A stretch of 49,498 nucleotides of DNA from Rhodospirillales bacterium (lineage in GTDB: Bacteria; Pseudomonadota; Alphaproteobacteria; Reyranellales; Reyranellaceae). Shown in pieces: positions 24,608-32,273 of the stretch. Location: positions 1-49,498 of the forward strand of contig JACPOB010000129.1 in assembly GCA_016185145.1 (NCBI GenBank). The letters run 5' to 3'. Each line of letters begins with the position of its first letter. The stretch's first letter is position 1. Both the position numbers and the translations under genes were made by a program. Below the pieces are notes generated by a model, which did no database searches, was not told the DNA's origin, and was given only the letters and a program-made list of their open reading frames with translations.

Positions 24608-26325
24608 TGACCCTCGATCTCCTCATCCGCGGCGGCACCGTCGTCGACGGCTCCGGCAAGCCGCGTTTCACCGCCGATGTCGGAGTCAAGGACGGCCGCA
24701 TCGTCGAGGTCGGCCGCATCAAGTCGGCCGCCGAGCGTACCATCGACGCCGATGGCCTGATCGTGTCGCCGGGCTTCATCGACGGCCACACCCACATGGA
24801 CGCGCAGGTCGCGTGGGATCCGCTGGGAAGCTGCTCGTGCTGGCATGGCGTCACCTCGGTGGTGATGAGCAATTGCGGCTTCGCGCTGGCGCCCTGCAAG
24901 CCCGAGGATCGCGACTGGTATGCGCGCTGCCTGTCGGCGGTCGAGGACATCCCGACCGAGGCCATGGCGGCCGGCATCGACTGGACCTGGGAGACCTTCC
25001 CGGAATATCTCGCGACCGTCGAGCGCCTGCCCAAGGCGATCAACTACGGCATGTATATCGGCCACTCGGCGCTGCGCATGTACGTCATGGGCAGGCGCGC
25101 GCTGACCGAAGTGGCGACCGAGGACGACATGGCGCGCATGGCGGCTGCGGTGAAGGAGGCCCTGAAGGCGGGCGCCATGGGCTTCTCCAGCTCGCGGGCC
25201 TCGACGCACGTCACGCCCGACGACACGCCGGTGGCGAGCCGCATCGCCGAATGGCAGGAGATCGATCGCATCATCGCAGCCATGGCCGAGCTCGATGCCG
25301 GCATCTTCCAGATCGGGCCCGATATCGCGAGCGGGGCGCGCCATCGCGCTTTTCTCGAGCGTCTGCGCAAGGTGGCCCTGGACTACAGGCGGCCGATCAT
25401 GTTCGGCGTGCTGGCGACCAAGCAGGGCGACGATCCGACGGGCTGGCAATACCAGACCAAGTACATCGACGACACGATCGCCGCCGGCGGCCGCATGTTC
25501 GGCCAGGGCACGACGCGTTCGATCAACGCCATCTTCTCGCTGAAATCCTACCTGCCGTTCGACGTGCTGCCGGCGTGGAAACCGATCCGCGCCCTGCCGA
25601 TCGCCGAGCAGAAGAAGAAGCTGCAGGATCCGGCGGTGCGGCGCGAGCTGGTCGAGGCCGAGGCGCGCATGAAGCCGCGCGACGGCGTGTTCCAGGGCGG
25701 CGGGGCTGCGACCACCGATCCGCGCAAGCCCGATTACGCCAACCTGTTCGCCATGAAGGGCGTCGACTGGGACGATCCCACGGTCGACCAGCTCGCCAAG
25801 GCGAGCGGCCGGCATCCGGTCGAGGTCATGATCGACCTGTCGCTGAAGGACGAGAACCAGGTCTACGTCCAGCCGCTGGTCAACGAGACGCCCGACGACG
25901 TTTTGGGCATCCTGAAGCATCCGCGCACGCTCGCGACCTTCTCCGACTCGGGTGCCCATGTCTGCCAGGAGATGGGCTCCTCGCTGCAGACGCATCTTCT
26001 GAGCTACTGGGTCCGCAAGCGCGGCGCCTTCACGCTCGAGCAGGCGGTCAAGAAGCTGACGCACGACAACGCGGTCGCCTGGGATCTCGACGACCGCGGC
26101 GTGGTCCGCGAAGGGTACAAGGCCGATCTCGTGCTGTTCGAGGAGAACGGCATCCGTCCGCTGCTGCCGACGGTCGAGAAAGACCTGCCGGGCGGCGCGC
26201 GCCGCCTGGTGCAGAAGGCCGAGGGCATCAAGGCCACGGTGGTGAACGGTGCCGTGGCCTTCGAGAACGGTGAAGCGACCGGTGCCTATGCCGGCACTGT
26301 GCTGAAGGGCCGCCTGGCTTCCTAG
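24607..26325 (+). CDS. N-acyl-D-amino-acid deacylase-family amidohydrolase
   Basis: 572 aa. It starts with the amidohydrolase beta-sandwich (LDLLIRGGTVVDGSGKPRFTADVGVKDGRI) and then the metal motif GFIDGHTHMD (His61 and His63). A Cys in MSNCGFALAPC (about 100) matches the bridging cysteine known in D-aminoacylases. GFSSSRASTHVTP and FSDSGAHVCQEMG carry the family's later catalytic Asp/His segment, and ITHD-like KKLTHDNAVAWDL with GYKADLVLFEE closes the barrel. It should hydrolyse an N-acyl-D-amino acid or related amide, using zinc in the cytoplasm. It is coupled to the upstream SnoaL-like gene and converges with the phospholipase D-like gene, overlapping it by four bases. Confidence 0.9.
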   Translation: MTLDLLIRGGTVVDGSGKPRFTADVGVKDGRIVEVGRIKSAAERTIDADGLIVSPGFIDGHTHMDAQVAWDPLGSCSCWHGVTSVVMSNCGFALAPCKPEDRDWYARCLSAVEDIPTEAMAAGIDWTWETFPEYLATVERLPKAINYGMYIGHSALRMYVMGRRALTEVATEDDMARMAAAVKEALKAGAMGFSSSRASTHVTPDDTPVASRIAEWQEIDRIIAAMAELDAGIFQIGPDIASGARHRAFLERLRKVALDYRRPIMFGVLATKQGDDPTGWQYQTKYIDDTIAAGGRMFGQGTTRSINAIFSLKSYLPFDVLPAWKPIRALPIAEQKKKLQDPAVRRELVEAEARMKPRDGVFQGGGAATTDPRKPDYANLFAMKGVDWDDPTVDQLAKASGRHPVEVMIDLSLKDENQVYVQPLVNETPDDVLGILKHPRTLATFSDSGAHVCQEMGSSLQTHLLSYWVRKRGAFTLEQAVKKLTHDNAVAWDLDDRGVVREGYKADLVLFEENGIRPLLPTVEKDLPGGARRLVQKAEGIKATVVNGAVAFENGEATGAYAGTVLKGRLAS

Positions 26326-28154
26326 CCGAACAGCTGGCGGTCGGCGCAGTGCAGGTCTTTGGTGTCGTAGTAGGGCTTGGTCCAGCCGTCGCTCGTCGAT
26401 AGGAACCAATGGGCCTGGGTGGCGGCATCCTTGAGCGATGCCGGCGGCGACTTCGGCGTCTTGACGCCGGCCTCCTGCGACTTGCTCTGGAACTTGTCCA
26501 GGAAGTTGAAGTGGTCGACCAAGCCCACCGCTTCGATGGCGAACACCGTGGCGACGTCCTGGTCGTGGATGGCGAGCAGGTTGTCGCCGTTCACCGTCTC
26601 GCCCTTGTTGGCGAGGTTCGACGAGCCGCAATAGACCACGGCATCCGTCGCGTTGAAGCCGCAGACGACGAACTTGTGATGGATCTGGTGCTTGCGGCCG
26701 CCGATGTTGGGGACCTGGTCGAACGGCGGCGGCAGGATCGTGTGGACCGGCTTGCCGGTGACCAGCAGGCCCTGCTTGTGCCCCGGTGCATAGAGGACGA
26801 TGCCATCGGGGTTGTCGGAGATGCCGTAGCTGAAGATCTTCTCGTCGGCGTGGATCTTGTTCAGCGCCGAGTAGACGCTGCTCGAGCTCTTGGCGCCCAT
26901 TTCCATGACGGCGAACAGGACGTTGCCGGAGGGCTTCTTGGCTTCCGCCTTCGCCCGGTCGACCACGCCCTGCATCACCTTGTCGGCGACCTCCTGGGTG
27001 TGCGGCGAGAAGGTGATGTCCGTTGTGGGAACGCCATTGGCGTTGAAGGAGAACGTCTTGTTGGCAATGGGACTGCTGCGGAAGGCCGGCGCCTTCACCT
27101 GGTCCTTCCACGACAGCTCGAAGACGTCCGAATAGGCCTTGGCGACGGTCCGATCGTCGTAGACCAGGACGTGGTTGGAGTTCACGTAGAGTCCGGTCAC
27201 CGAGAAGTTGGTCGAGCCGGTCAGCACGGTGCGCGGGCCCTTGCCGTCGGAGACGATGAGGACCTTGTCGTGGGCATAGCGCCCGAAATGACCGCGCAGG
27301 ATCGACTTCTTGGTCTTGTCGGCCGCCTTGAACATCTTCTCGAACGTGTCCTCGGGCGTCGTGCCGTTCTTGGCGTTGCTCTTGTGCAGATCGGCGTTGT
27401 CGAGGATGACGCGGACGCGCCCCTGCTTGGCCAGGCCGAGCAGGGCATTGGCGAAGTTGGGCTCGCTGAGGTCGTAGGCGAAGACATCGAGGTGCAGCGC
27501 CTTGTTGCCCGCGACCTCGTCGAGCATGTCGAAGATGCGATCCTGGGCGGTGAAGCCCAGCCACTCGTATTCCTGGTCGTAGGTGAAGGATTCGCCCTTG
27601 GCGTTCTTGCCGGCCATCGTCTTGGTATCGAAGATCAGGCCGGACTTCGGCGGCTGCACCTTAACCGTCGGCCCGAAATGGTGCACGAAGGCTTGGCTCT
27701 GCGTGAAGCCGCGGGTGAACCCGGTGGACAGGCTGCCTTTGGTGAAGGGCTTCACGGGAACGTCGAGGGAGACGCCGCGTTTGGGATCGATCGGCAGCAT
27801 CGAGCCTGATGCGTTGAAGAAGCGCGGCGTCACGGTGTAGGTGTACGTGCCGTAGGAGGGCTTCAGGCCCTGATGAACCGATCCCGGCACATGCAGCCAG
27901 CGGAATTTGTGGATCGGGGCGTTGAATGTCGAATTCGCCGGCAGCTTGGGATCCTGGGCGTGGTCGCTGGGCTTCTCATATTGCAGCTGGTTCTGCAGGT
28001 AGTAGGCATCGCCCTTGGCCGGCTTGCATTGTATGGTGAAGCCGGCCAGGCCCTTGGCGTCGGCGTTGGAGAGGTTGAAGGCCAGAAGCGTCTTGGCGTC
28101 GCCGACATAGGCGTTGACCGTGAATGAGCCACTTTTCCTGGTCACGGTGGTCAT
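26322..28154 (-). CDS. Phospholipase D-like protein with two HKD motifs
   Basis: 610 aa from ATG 28154, with AGGAGG upstream. Both HxK motifs of the PLD superfamily are present: His295-x-Lys297 with GSTNFS at 313-318, and His492-x-Lys494 with GSSNLA at 510-515. The pair can form one active site through a phospho-histidine intermediate. The aspartate of the first motif is plausible (VSDG), whereas the second reads NATDAVVYCGSSN. Residues 1-190 form an N-terminal region unlike phospholipases, with FNLSNADAKGLAGFTIQC and a beta-rich FRWLHVPGS..YGTYTYTVTP. No signal peptide is seen, so the protein is either cytoplasmic or exported by a non-Sec route. The substrate (lipid, nucleic acid or other phosphodiester) is open. 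Confidence 0.85.
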   Translation of the reverse strand: MTTVTRKSGSFTVNAYVGDAKTLLAFNLSNADAKGLAGFTIQCKPAKGDAYYLQNQLQYEKPSDHAQDPKLPANSTFNAPIHKFRWLHVPGSVHQGLKPSYGTYTYTVTPRFFNASGSMLPIDPKRGVSLDVPVKPFTKGSLSTGFTRGFTQSQAFVHHFGPTVKVQPPKSGLIFDTKTMAGKNAKGESFTYDQEYEWLGFTAQDRIFDMLDEVAGNKALHLDVFAYDLSEPNFANALLGLAKQGRVRVILDNADLHKSNAKNGTTPEDTFEKMFKAADKTKKSILRGHFGRYAHDKVLIVSDGKGPRTVLTGSTNFSVTGLYVNSNHVLVYDDRTVAKAYSDVFELSWKDQVKAPAFRSSPIANKTFSFNANGVPTTDITFSPHTQEVADKVMQGVVDRAKAEAKKPSGNVLFAVMEMGAKSSSSVYSALNKIHADEKIFSYGISDNPDGIVLYAPGHKQGLLVTGKPVHTILPPPFDQVPNIGGRKHQIHHKFVVCGFNATDAVVYCGSSNLANKGETVNGDNLLAIHDQDVATVFAIEAVGLVDHFNFLDKFQSKSQEAGVKTPKSPPASLKDAATQAHWFLSTSDGWTKPYYDTKDLHCADRQLFG

Positions 28155-28189
28155 GTCTTCCTCCTGGGCTGTCAGGGAATATTAAACCC

Positions 28190-28480
28190 ATGGTCGTGAC
28201 AGGAACGTGCCAAAGGTCACATTGGGCGGGCGCCCTGTGCCTCGCTCTCCTGTGCTGCGCGACTTCAGTTAGTGCGCAAACCGCCTCCCGGCCGGCTGCC
28301 ACCTCCAGCCCCTCGCTGGCCGGCAGCGCCAGCGTGAAGACGCATCTGCAATCTCTGCACTACGGCAATGTGCGGGACCTGCGCCGCGGACCCGACGGTC
28401 AGTGGACCGGCCGGGCTACGCAGAACGGCGTCGAGAAGCAGGTGACGATCGGCCCCAAGGGCACGGTGACCGCTCGTTGA
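28190..28480 (+). CDS. Small exported protein with 'GY-V...DG-W-A' domain (copy 3)
   Basis: 96 aa from ATG 28190; an upstream in-frame extension would overlap the divergent PLD gene's start. A hydrophobic signal (AGALCLALLCCATSVSAQ) is cleaved after SAQ or SA. A short Ser/Pro/Ala linker leads to the C-terminal domain ASVKTHLQSLHYGNVRDL..DGQWTGRATQNG..KQVTIGPKGTVTAR, the shortest of three paralogues in this window. Two adjacent cysteines in the signal (LLCCATS) do not form a clear lipobox. It converges with the small minus-strand gene at 28518. Confidence 0.72.
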   Translation: MVVTGTCQRSHWAGALCLALLCCATSVSAQTASRPAATSSPSLAGSASVKTHLQSLHYGNVRDLRRGPDGQWTGRATQNGVEKQVTIGPKGTVTAR

Positions 28481-28517
28481 GGCGAGGTATGACCGCGACC
28501 GATGCTGTCGATGACCC

Positions 28518-28775
28518 TCAATGGAGCTTCTGCTCGGGGTCCCGACGGAAACTGGCGATGCCTTCCGAAGCGATTGTCTGGAACGCCTCGTTCAGGGCGT
28601 CCTGCTCCGTGGCGAACAAGTCCTCCCAGACCGTAGACCCACCCGCTGCATCGACGACCTCGAGCTGCCAGGCCGGCTCGGCCTCAATCCGATAGATCAG
28701 TATCTCGATCGTAATCCCGTCCCGGGTGAACTTCCGGCTGAGGCGGGACGTGATGATCTTGTATTCGTCTTCCAT
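28518..28775 (-). CDS. Small hypothetical cytoplasmic protein (85 aa)
   Basis: I do not recognise a named family. The protein has the look of an alpha/beta domain: ITIEILIYRIEAEPAWQLEVVDAAGGSTVWEDLFATEQDALNEAFQTIASEGI reads as three strands, a turn, then a helix. It has no signal or membrane segment. It starts six bases after the stop of the MetE-like gene, so it is probably the last gene of the minus-strand operon running from 32178. Its codon use is less GC-biased than its neighbours'. A role tied to the MetE-like enzyme is only inferred from position. Confidence 0.7.
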   Translation of the reverse strand: MEDEYKIITSRLSRKFTRDGITIEILIYRIEAEPAWQLEVVDAAGGSTVWEDLFATEQDALNEAFQTIASEGIASFRRDPEQKLH

Positions 28776-28781
28776 GGGCGC

Positions 28782-29813
28782 CTAGCTCAGCTCCTTCCGG
28801 ACGATCGCGGCTCCCTCAGCCAAGGCCTTGAGCTTGCCGAAGGCGGTGGCGCGCGGGAGGTACTTCATGCCGCAGTCGGGGGCGGGGAGGAGCTTATCGG
28901 GCGACAGGTGCTTCAGGCCGGCACGGATACGGTCGGTGACCTTCTGCGGCGTCTCGATCTCGGGATCGGCGAGGTCGATCACGCCCAGCATCACCTTCTT
29001 GGGCGCGAGATCCTTCAGCACGCCGAGATCGAGCTTGGGCTGCGCCGATTCGATCGAGATCTGCTGGGCAATGCTGTCCGCGAGCTGCGGCAGGAACGAA
29101 TAGCCCGAAGGCTTGCCGCCCGTGACGACGGCGGCATAGCCGAAGCAGAGATGCACGACCGTCGGCACCCTGATGTCCTTGAGCGCCCGGTCGATCACCT
29201 TCACGGCATAGCGCTTGGCCTCCTCGGGGTTGTTGCGCAGCCACGGCTCGTCGAGCTGGATCACGTCGGCGCCGGCCTTGACCAGCTCGTGCGCTTCCTC
29301 GTTCACCGCTGCGGCGTAGTCCATGCACATCGCCTCGGCGTCCTTGTAGAACTCGTCCTTGACCTGCTGCCCCATGGTGAAGGGGCCGGGCAGGGTGATC
29401 TTGGCGAGCCGGTTAGTGTTGGCCCGCAGGAACTGCATGTCGCGCAGCTCGACCGGCCCGGTGCGCCGGATCTTGCCGACCACCCGAGGCACGGGCGTCT
29501 TCTGGCCGCGACTGCTGACGATTTCGGCCGGATGCTCGTCGTCGATGCCGTCCAGCGCCGTGGCGAAGCGGTTGGAGTAGCTCTCCCGCCGCATCTCGCC
29601 GTCGGTCACGATGTCGATGCCGGCGCGCTCCATGTCGCGGATGGCGAGCAGGGTCGCGTCGTCCTGGGCCTGCTCGAGGAACGCCTCGGGCACGCGCCAG
29701 AGCTCGCGCATGCGCGTGCGCGGCACGCTCTTGCTCAACATCTTTCGATCGACCAGCCAGTCGGGTTGCGGGTAGGACCCGACGACGGTGGTCTGGAGGA
29801 GAGTGTCTGCCAT
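28782..29813 (-). CDS. MetE-core-like (cobalamin-independent methionine synthase family) protein 2
   Basis: 343 aa. It is closer to true MetE than the copy at 19513: TTVVGSYPQP at the N-terminus, DIVTDGEMRRESYSNRF (68-84), VIQLDEPWL (184-192), zinc ligands His221 and Cys223 (VHLCFGY), Glu255 in ISIESAQ, and Cys314 in PDCGMKYLPR. All four MetE zinc-ligand positions are therefore filled. The N-terminal half of full MetE is absent, as in the short archaeal-type and uncharacterised bacterial proteins that act on other methyl donors. Its ATG directly follows the stop of the Bug gene (TAGATG), so the two are coupled. Methyl transfer to a thiol is likely; the donor is unknown. Confidence 0.87.
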   Translation of the reverse strand: MADTLLQTTVVGSYPQPDWLVDRKMLSKSVPRTRMRELWRVPEAFLEQAQDDATLLAIRDMERAGIDIVTDGEMRRESYSNRFATALDGIDDEHPAEIVSSRGQKTPVPRVVGKIRRTGPVELRDMQFLRANTNRLAKITLPGPFTMGQQVKDEFYKDAEAMCMDYAAAVNEEAHELVKAGADVIQLDEPWLRNNPEEAKRYAVKVIDRALKDIRVPTVVHLCFGYAAVVTGGKPSGYSFLPQLADSIAQQISIESAQPKLDLGVLKDLAPKKVMLGVIDLADPEIETPQKVTDRIRAGLKHLSPDKLLPAPDCGMKYLPRATAFGKLKALAEGAAIVRKELS

Positions 29814-30785
29814 CTATTGCACCTTGATACTGGCCTTGTTGACGAGCTCGGCGTTGTCCTTGAGTTCCAGCGCCACGATCCTGTCGAACTCGGCAGGCGT
29901 GGTCGGCGCGGCGTCGGCACCGAGTTGACCCAGCCGCTCCTTGACCTCGGGCGAGTCCAGCGCCTTCTTCACCTCGGCATTGAGCTTGGCGATCAAGGCC
30001 GGCGGCGTGCCCGCCGGCGCGAACATGCCGACCCAGAAATTGTAGCCGCTGTTCTTGAAGCCCTGCTCCTCCGTCGTCGCGAGATCGGGCAGCACCGAGG
30101 CGCGCTTGGTGCCGCCGTTGCCCAGCGCCATCACGCGGTTGTCGCGGATCATGGGCAGGGCGGCGATCACCGGCGCGAAGAAGATGTCGACGCGGCCGTT
30201 CATGGCGTCGGTCAGCGCCTCGGGCGTTCCGCGATAGGGCACGTGGACGGCATCGATCCCGGCCGAGAGCTTGAACTTCTCGGCGTTCATGTGGGTGCCG
30301 CTGCCGGTCCCGGCAGAGGCGTAGTTGAGCTTGCCCGGCTGCTCCTTGGCGGCCTTCACGAAGTCGTTCGACGTCTTCCAGCCGCGCGAGGGAGCGGCGA
30401 CCATGATGTTGGGCTGCTGCGCGAGCATGCTGACCGCGGGCAGGTCCCTGGCCGTGTCGTAGGCAAGGCTGGGATAGATCGACGGATTGACTGTGTGCGC
30501 CGAGGAGTTGACCAGCAGCGAGTAGCCGTCGGGCGCCGACTTGGCGACCTGGCCGGCGCCGATGCTGCCGCCGGCGCCGGGCTTGTTCTCCACGACGAAG
30601 ACCTGACCCAGGTTCTTGGACATCGCCTGGGCGACCGCGCGGGCGACGACGTCGGTGGCGCTGCCGGCGGTGAAGGGCACGATCACGTGGACGGGCTTGT
30701 CGGGCCAGTTCTGCGCCGAAGCCGGCGCGGCGGCCAGCAGCGCTGCCGCGGCGAGTGAAATCGCAGCTGTGACCAGTCGTGTCAT
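29814..30785 (-). CDS. Bug-family solute-binding protein 3
   Basis: 323 aa with a Sec signal, MTRLVTAAISLAAAALLAAAPASAQN, cleaved after ASA. Bug hallmarks follow: WPDKPVHVIVPFTAGSATDVVARAVAQAM, VFVVENKPGAGGSIGAGQVAKSAPDGYSLLVNS, NYASAGTGSGTHMNAEKF, HVPYRGTPEALTDAMNGRVDIFF and the C-terminal TTPAEFDRIVALELKDNAELV. GAGGAGG precedes the ATG. It lies between the amidohydrolase (19 bases upstream) and the MetE-like gene (directly abutting), so it is most likely the receptor for the compound that this operon breaks down. No TctA/TctB genes are nearby. Confidence 0.94.
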   Translation of the reverse strand: MTRLVTAAISLAAAALLAAAPASAQNWPDKPVHVIVPFTAGSATDVVARAVAQAMSKNLGQVFVVENKPGAGGSIGAGQVAKSAPDGYSLLVNSSAHTVNPSIYPSLAYDTARDLPAVSMLAQQPNIMVAAPSRGWKTSNDFVKAAKEQPGKLNYASAGTGSGTHMNAEKFKLSAGIDAVHVPYRGTPEALTDAMNGRVDIFFAPVIAALPMIRDNRVMALGNGGTKRASVLPDLATTEEQGFKNSGYNFWVGMFAPAGTPPALIAKLNAEVKKALDSPEVKERLGQLGADAAPTTPAEFDRIVALELKDNAELVNKASIKVQ

Positions 30786-30804
30786 GGAAGCTCCTCCCTC
30801 TTGC

Positions 30805-32178
30805 TTATGCCGCCGCTACCTCGCGGCTGATCGTTCTTATTTTCAGCCTCGACAGGATACGCTCTCCCGAGGCCGCGAGCCTGGTGCGCACCGCGGCCAC
30901 GTCCGCCGTGGCGAGCCGGCCGTCGCGCTTGGCGAAGCGACCCGCCACCAGCACGTCGCGCATGCGCGCGCCCGAACCCTGCATCGCCACGGTCGCCACC
31001 GGGTCGTGCACCGGCCACATCGCGAGCGGACCCAGCGACAGGACAGCGATGTCGGCCTGCTTGCCCGGCGCCAGGCTGCCGATGCGGTCGGCCATACCCA
31101 GCATGGCGGCGCCTCGCGTGGTGATCCAGTCGAACGCCTCGGCCGCCGGCACGGTGGAGGTCGGCGGTATGCCGCCGCTCCTGGCGCGTTCCGCCGCGTT
31201 GTCCAGCGCCCGCTGCGAAGCGAGTGCCATGCGCGCCACGGTGAACATGTCGCCGCTCACCGCCGATTCGAGATCGACGCCGACCGACGGGCCGGAACCC
31301 AGCGCACGCAGCCGGCCGGTGATCGGATGGCCGTGGCCCTGCGCCATCTCGTTCTCCGGCGTGATCGAGAAGCTGGCGCCGAGGTCGACGAAGGCCTTGA
31401 GCTGGTCGTCAGTGAGGTTGTTGCCGTGCACGATGTTGATGTGCGGGCCGAACAGGCCGCGCTGCATCAGGATCTCCCAGCCGCCCGGCGTCTTGGCCTC
31501 GCCGCCGCCCTGGTGCATGGAGGCGACCAGGCCGAGTTCCCTGGCCAGCGCAAAGTCGTGATCGCTGACGTCGAGCGTGGAGTAGTGCGGACCGAGCACG
31601 GCCATGCCGAGGGTCACCAGCGCCTGGCGGTCGGACAGCGGGCCCTTCAGCAGCCGCTCGACTTCCTTGCGCGGGTGAGGGACCTCCGAGAAGTGCGGCT
31701 CGCCGGGCTTGGGATCGGGCTTGGGCGAGCCGTGGAAGAAGGCGGCGCGAATGCCCGACTCCTTCAGGCCGGCGATGCCGGCGTCGGTGTGCTCGGGGGT
31801 CGGATTGTTGTGGCACCAGTCGACCAGCGTAGTGACACCGTGGTCGATCTGGTTCAGCGCGCCGGCCAGCGTGGCGACATGGATGTCCTCGGGCGTGAAC
31901 ACGGTGGCGAGACCGGCATGGACGTGGCGGAAGTACTCCAGCAGCGTCCAGTCGGCGGCCACCGAGCGCAGCGCGGTTTGCCAGGTGTGCATGTGGGCGT
32001 TGACCAGCCCCGGCAGCACGAAATGCCCGCTGCAGTCGACGGTTTCGGCGTCATCGGCCTGCAGCGAGGGCGCGATGGACGCGATACGGTCACCCTCGAC
32101 CAGCACGTCGCCCTTCGGCAGCACGCCGAGCCTGGCATCCTGCGTGACGACGATGCCGGATTTGAGGAGGAGTCTCAT
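30805..32178 (-). CDS. Amidohydrolase of the TrzA/AtzB/SsnA (cytosine-deaminase-like) group
   Basis: 457 aa. LPGLVNAHMHTW (55-66) gives the metal pair His62 and His64. Later metal ligands are in LVASMHQGG and INIVHGNNL. SITPENEMAQGHGHPITGR is the substrate loop, and VGVDLESAVSGDMF supplies the usual catalytic-Asp region. IGSLAPGKQADIAVL is the closing beta-sandwich typical of deaminase-like members. It should hydrolyse a C-N or C-Cl bond on a ring or guanidine-like compound in the cytoplasm. The start is two bases from inverted repeat E, whose arm also supplies the nearest GGAGG upstream. It probably heads a transcript with Bug 3, MetE-like 2 and the 85-aa protein. Confidence 0.88.
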   Translation of the reverse strand: MRLLLKSGIVVTQDARLGVLPKGDVLVEGDRIASIAPSLQADDAETVDCSGHFVLPGLVNAHMHTWQTALRSVAADWTLLEYFRHVHAGLATVFTPEDIHVATLAGALNQIDHGVTTLVDWCHNNPTPEHTDAGIAGLKESGIRAAFFHGSPKPDPKPGEPHFSEVPHPRKEVERLLKGPLSDRQALVTLGMAVLGPHYSTLDVSDHDFALARELGLVASMHQGGGEAKTPGGWEILMQRGLFGPHINIVHGNNLTDDQLKAFVDLGASFSITPENEMAQGHGHPITGRLRALGSGPSVGVDLESAVSGDMFTVARMALASQRALDNAAERARSGGIPPTSTVPAAEAFDWITTRGAAMLGMADRIGSLAPGKQADIAVLSLGPLAMWPVHDPVATVAMQGSGARMRDVLVAGRFAKRDGRLATADVAAVRTRLAASGERILSRLKIRTISREVAAA

Positions 32179-32180
32179 GG

Positions 32181-32267
32181 GAGCGCGGACCTCCAGGTCC
32201 GCCCATATTCGGACCGCGGGCGTCCCGCCCGCCTCATGATCATGAGCGGACCTGGAGGTCCGCGCTC
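32181..32267. repeat. Perfect 22-bp inverted repeat E filling an intergenic gap
   Basis: Arms 32181-32202 and 32246-32267 (GAGCGCGGACCTCCAGGTCC...) are perfect reverse complements. The spacer holds a second hairpin (GCGGGCGTCCCGCCCGC) and a CATGATCATG palindrome. The left end is two bases from the amidohydrolase start codon and the right end six bases from the preceding gene's stop, so the repeat occupies the whole gap. It could terminate or attenuate between the two genes or mask the amidohydrolase ribosome site, because GGAGG lies in the arm. Confidence 0.88.
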
Positions 32268-32273
32268 AGACTA

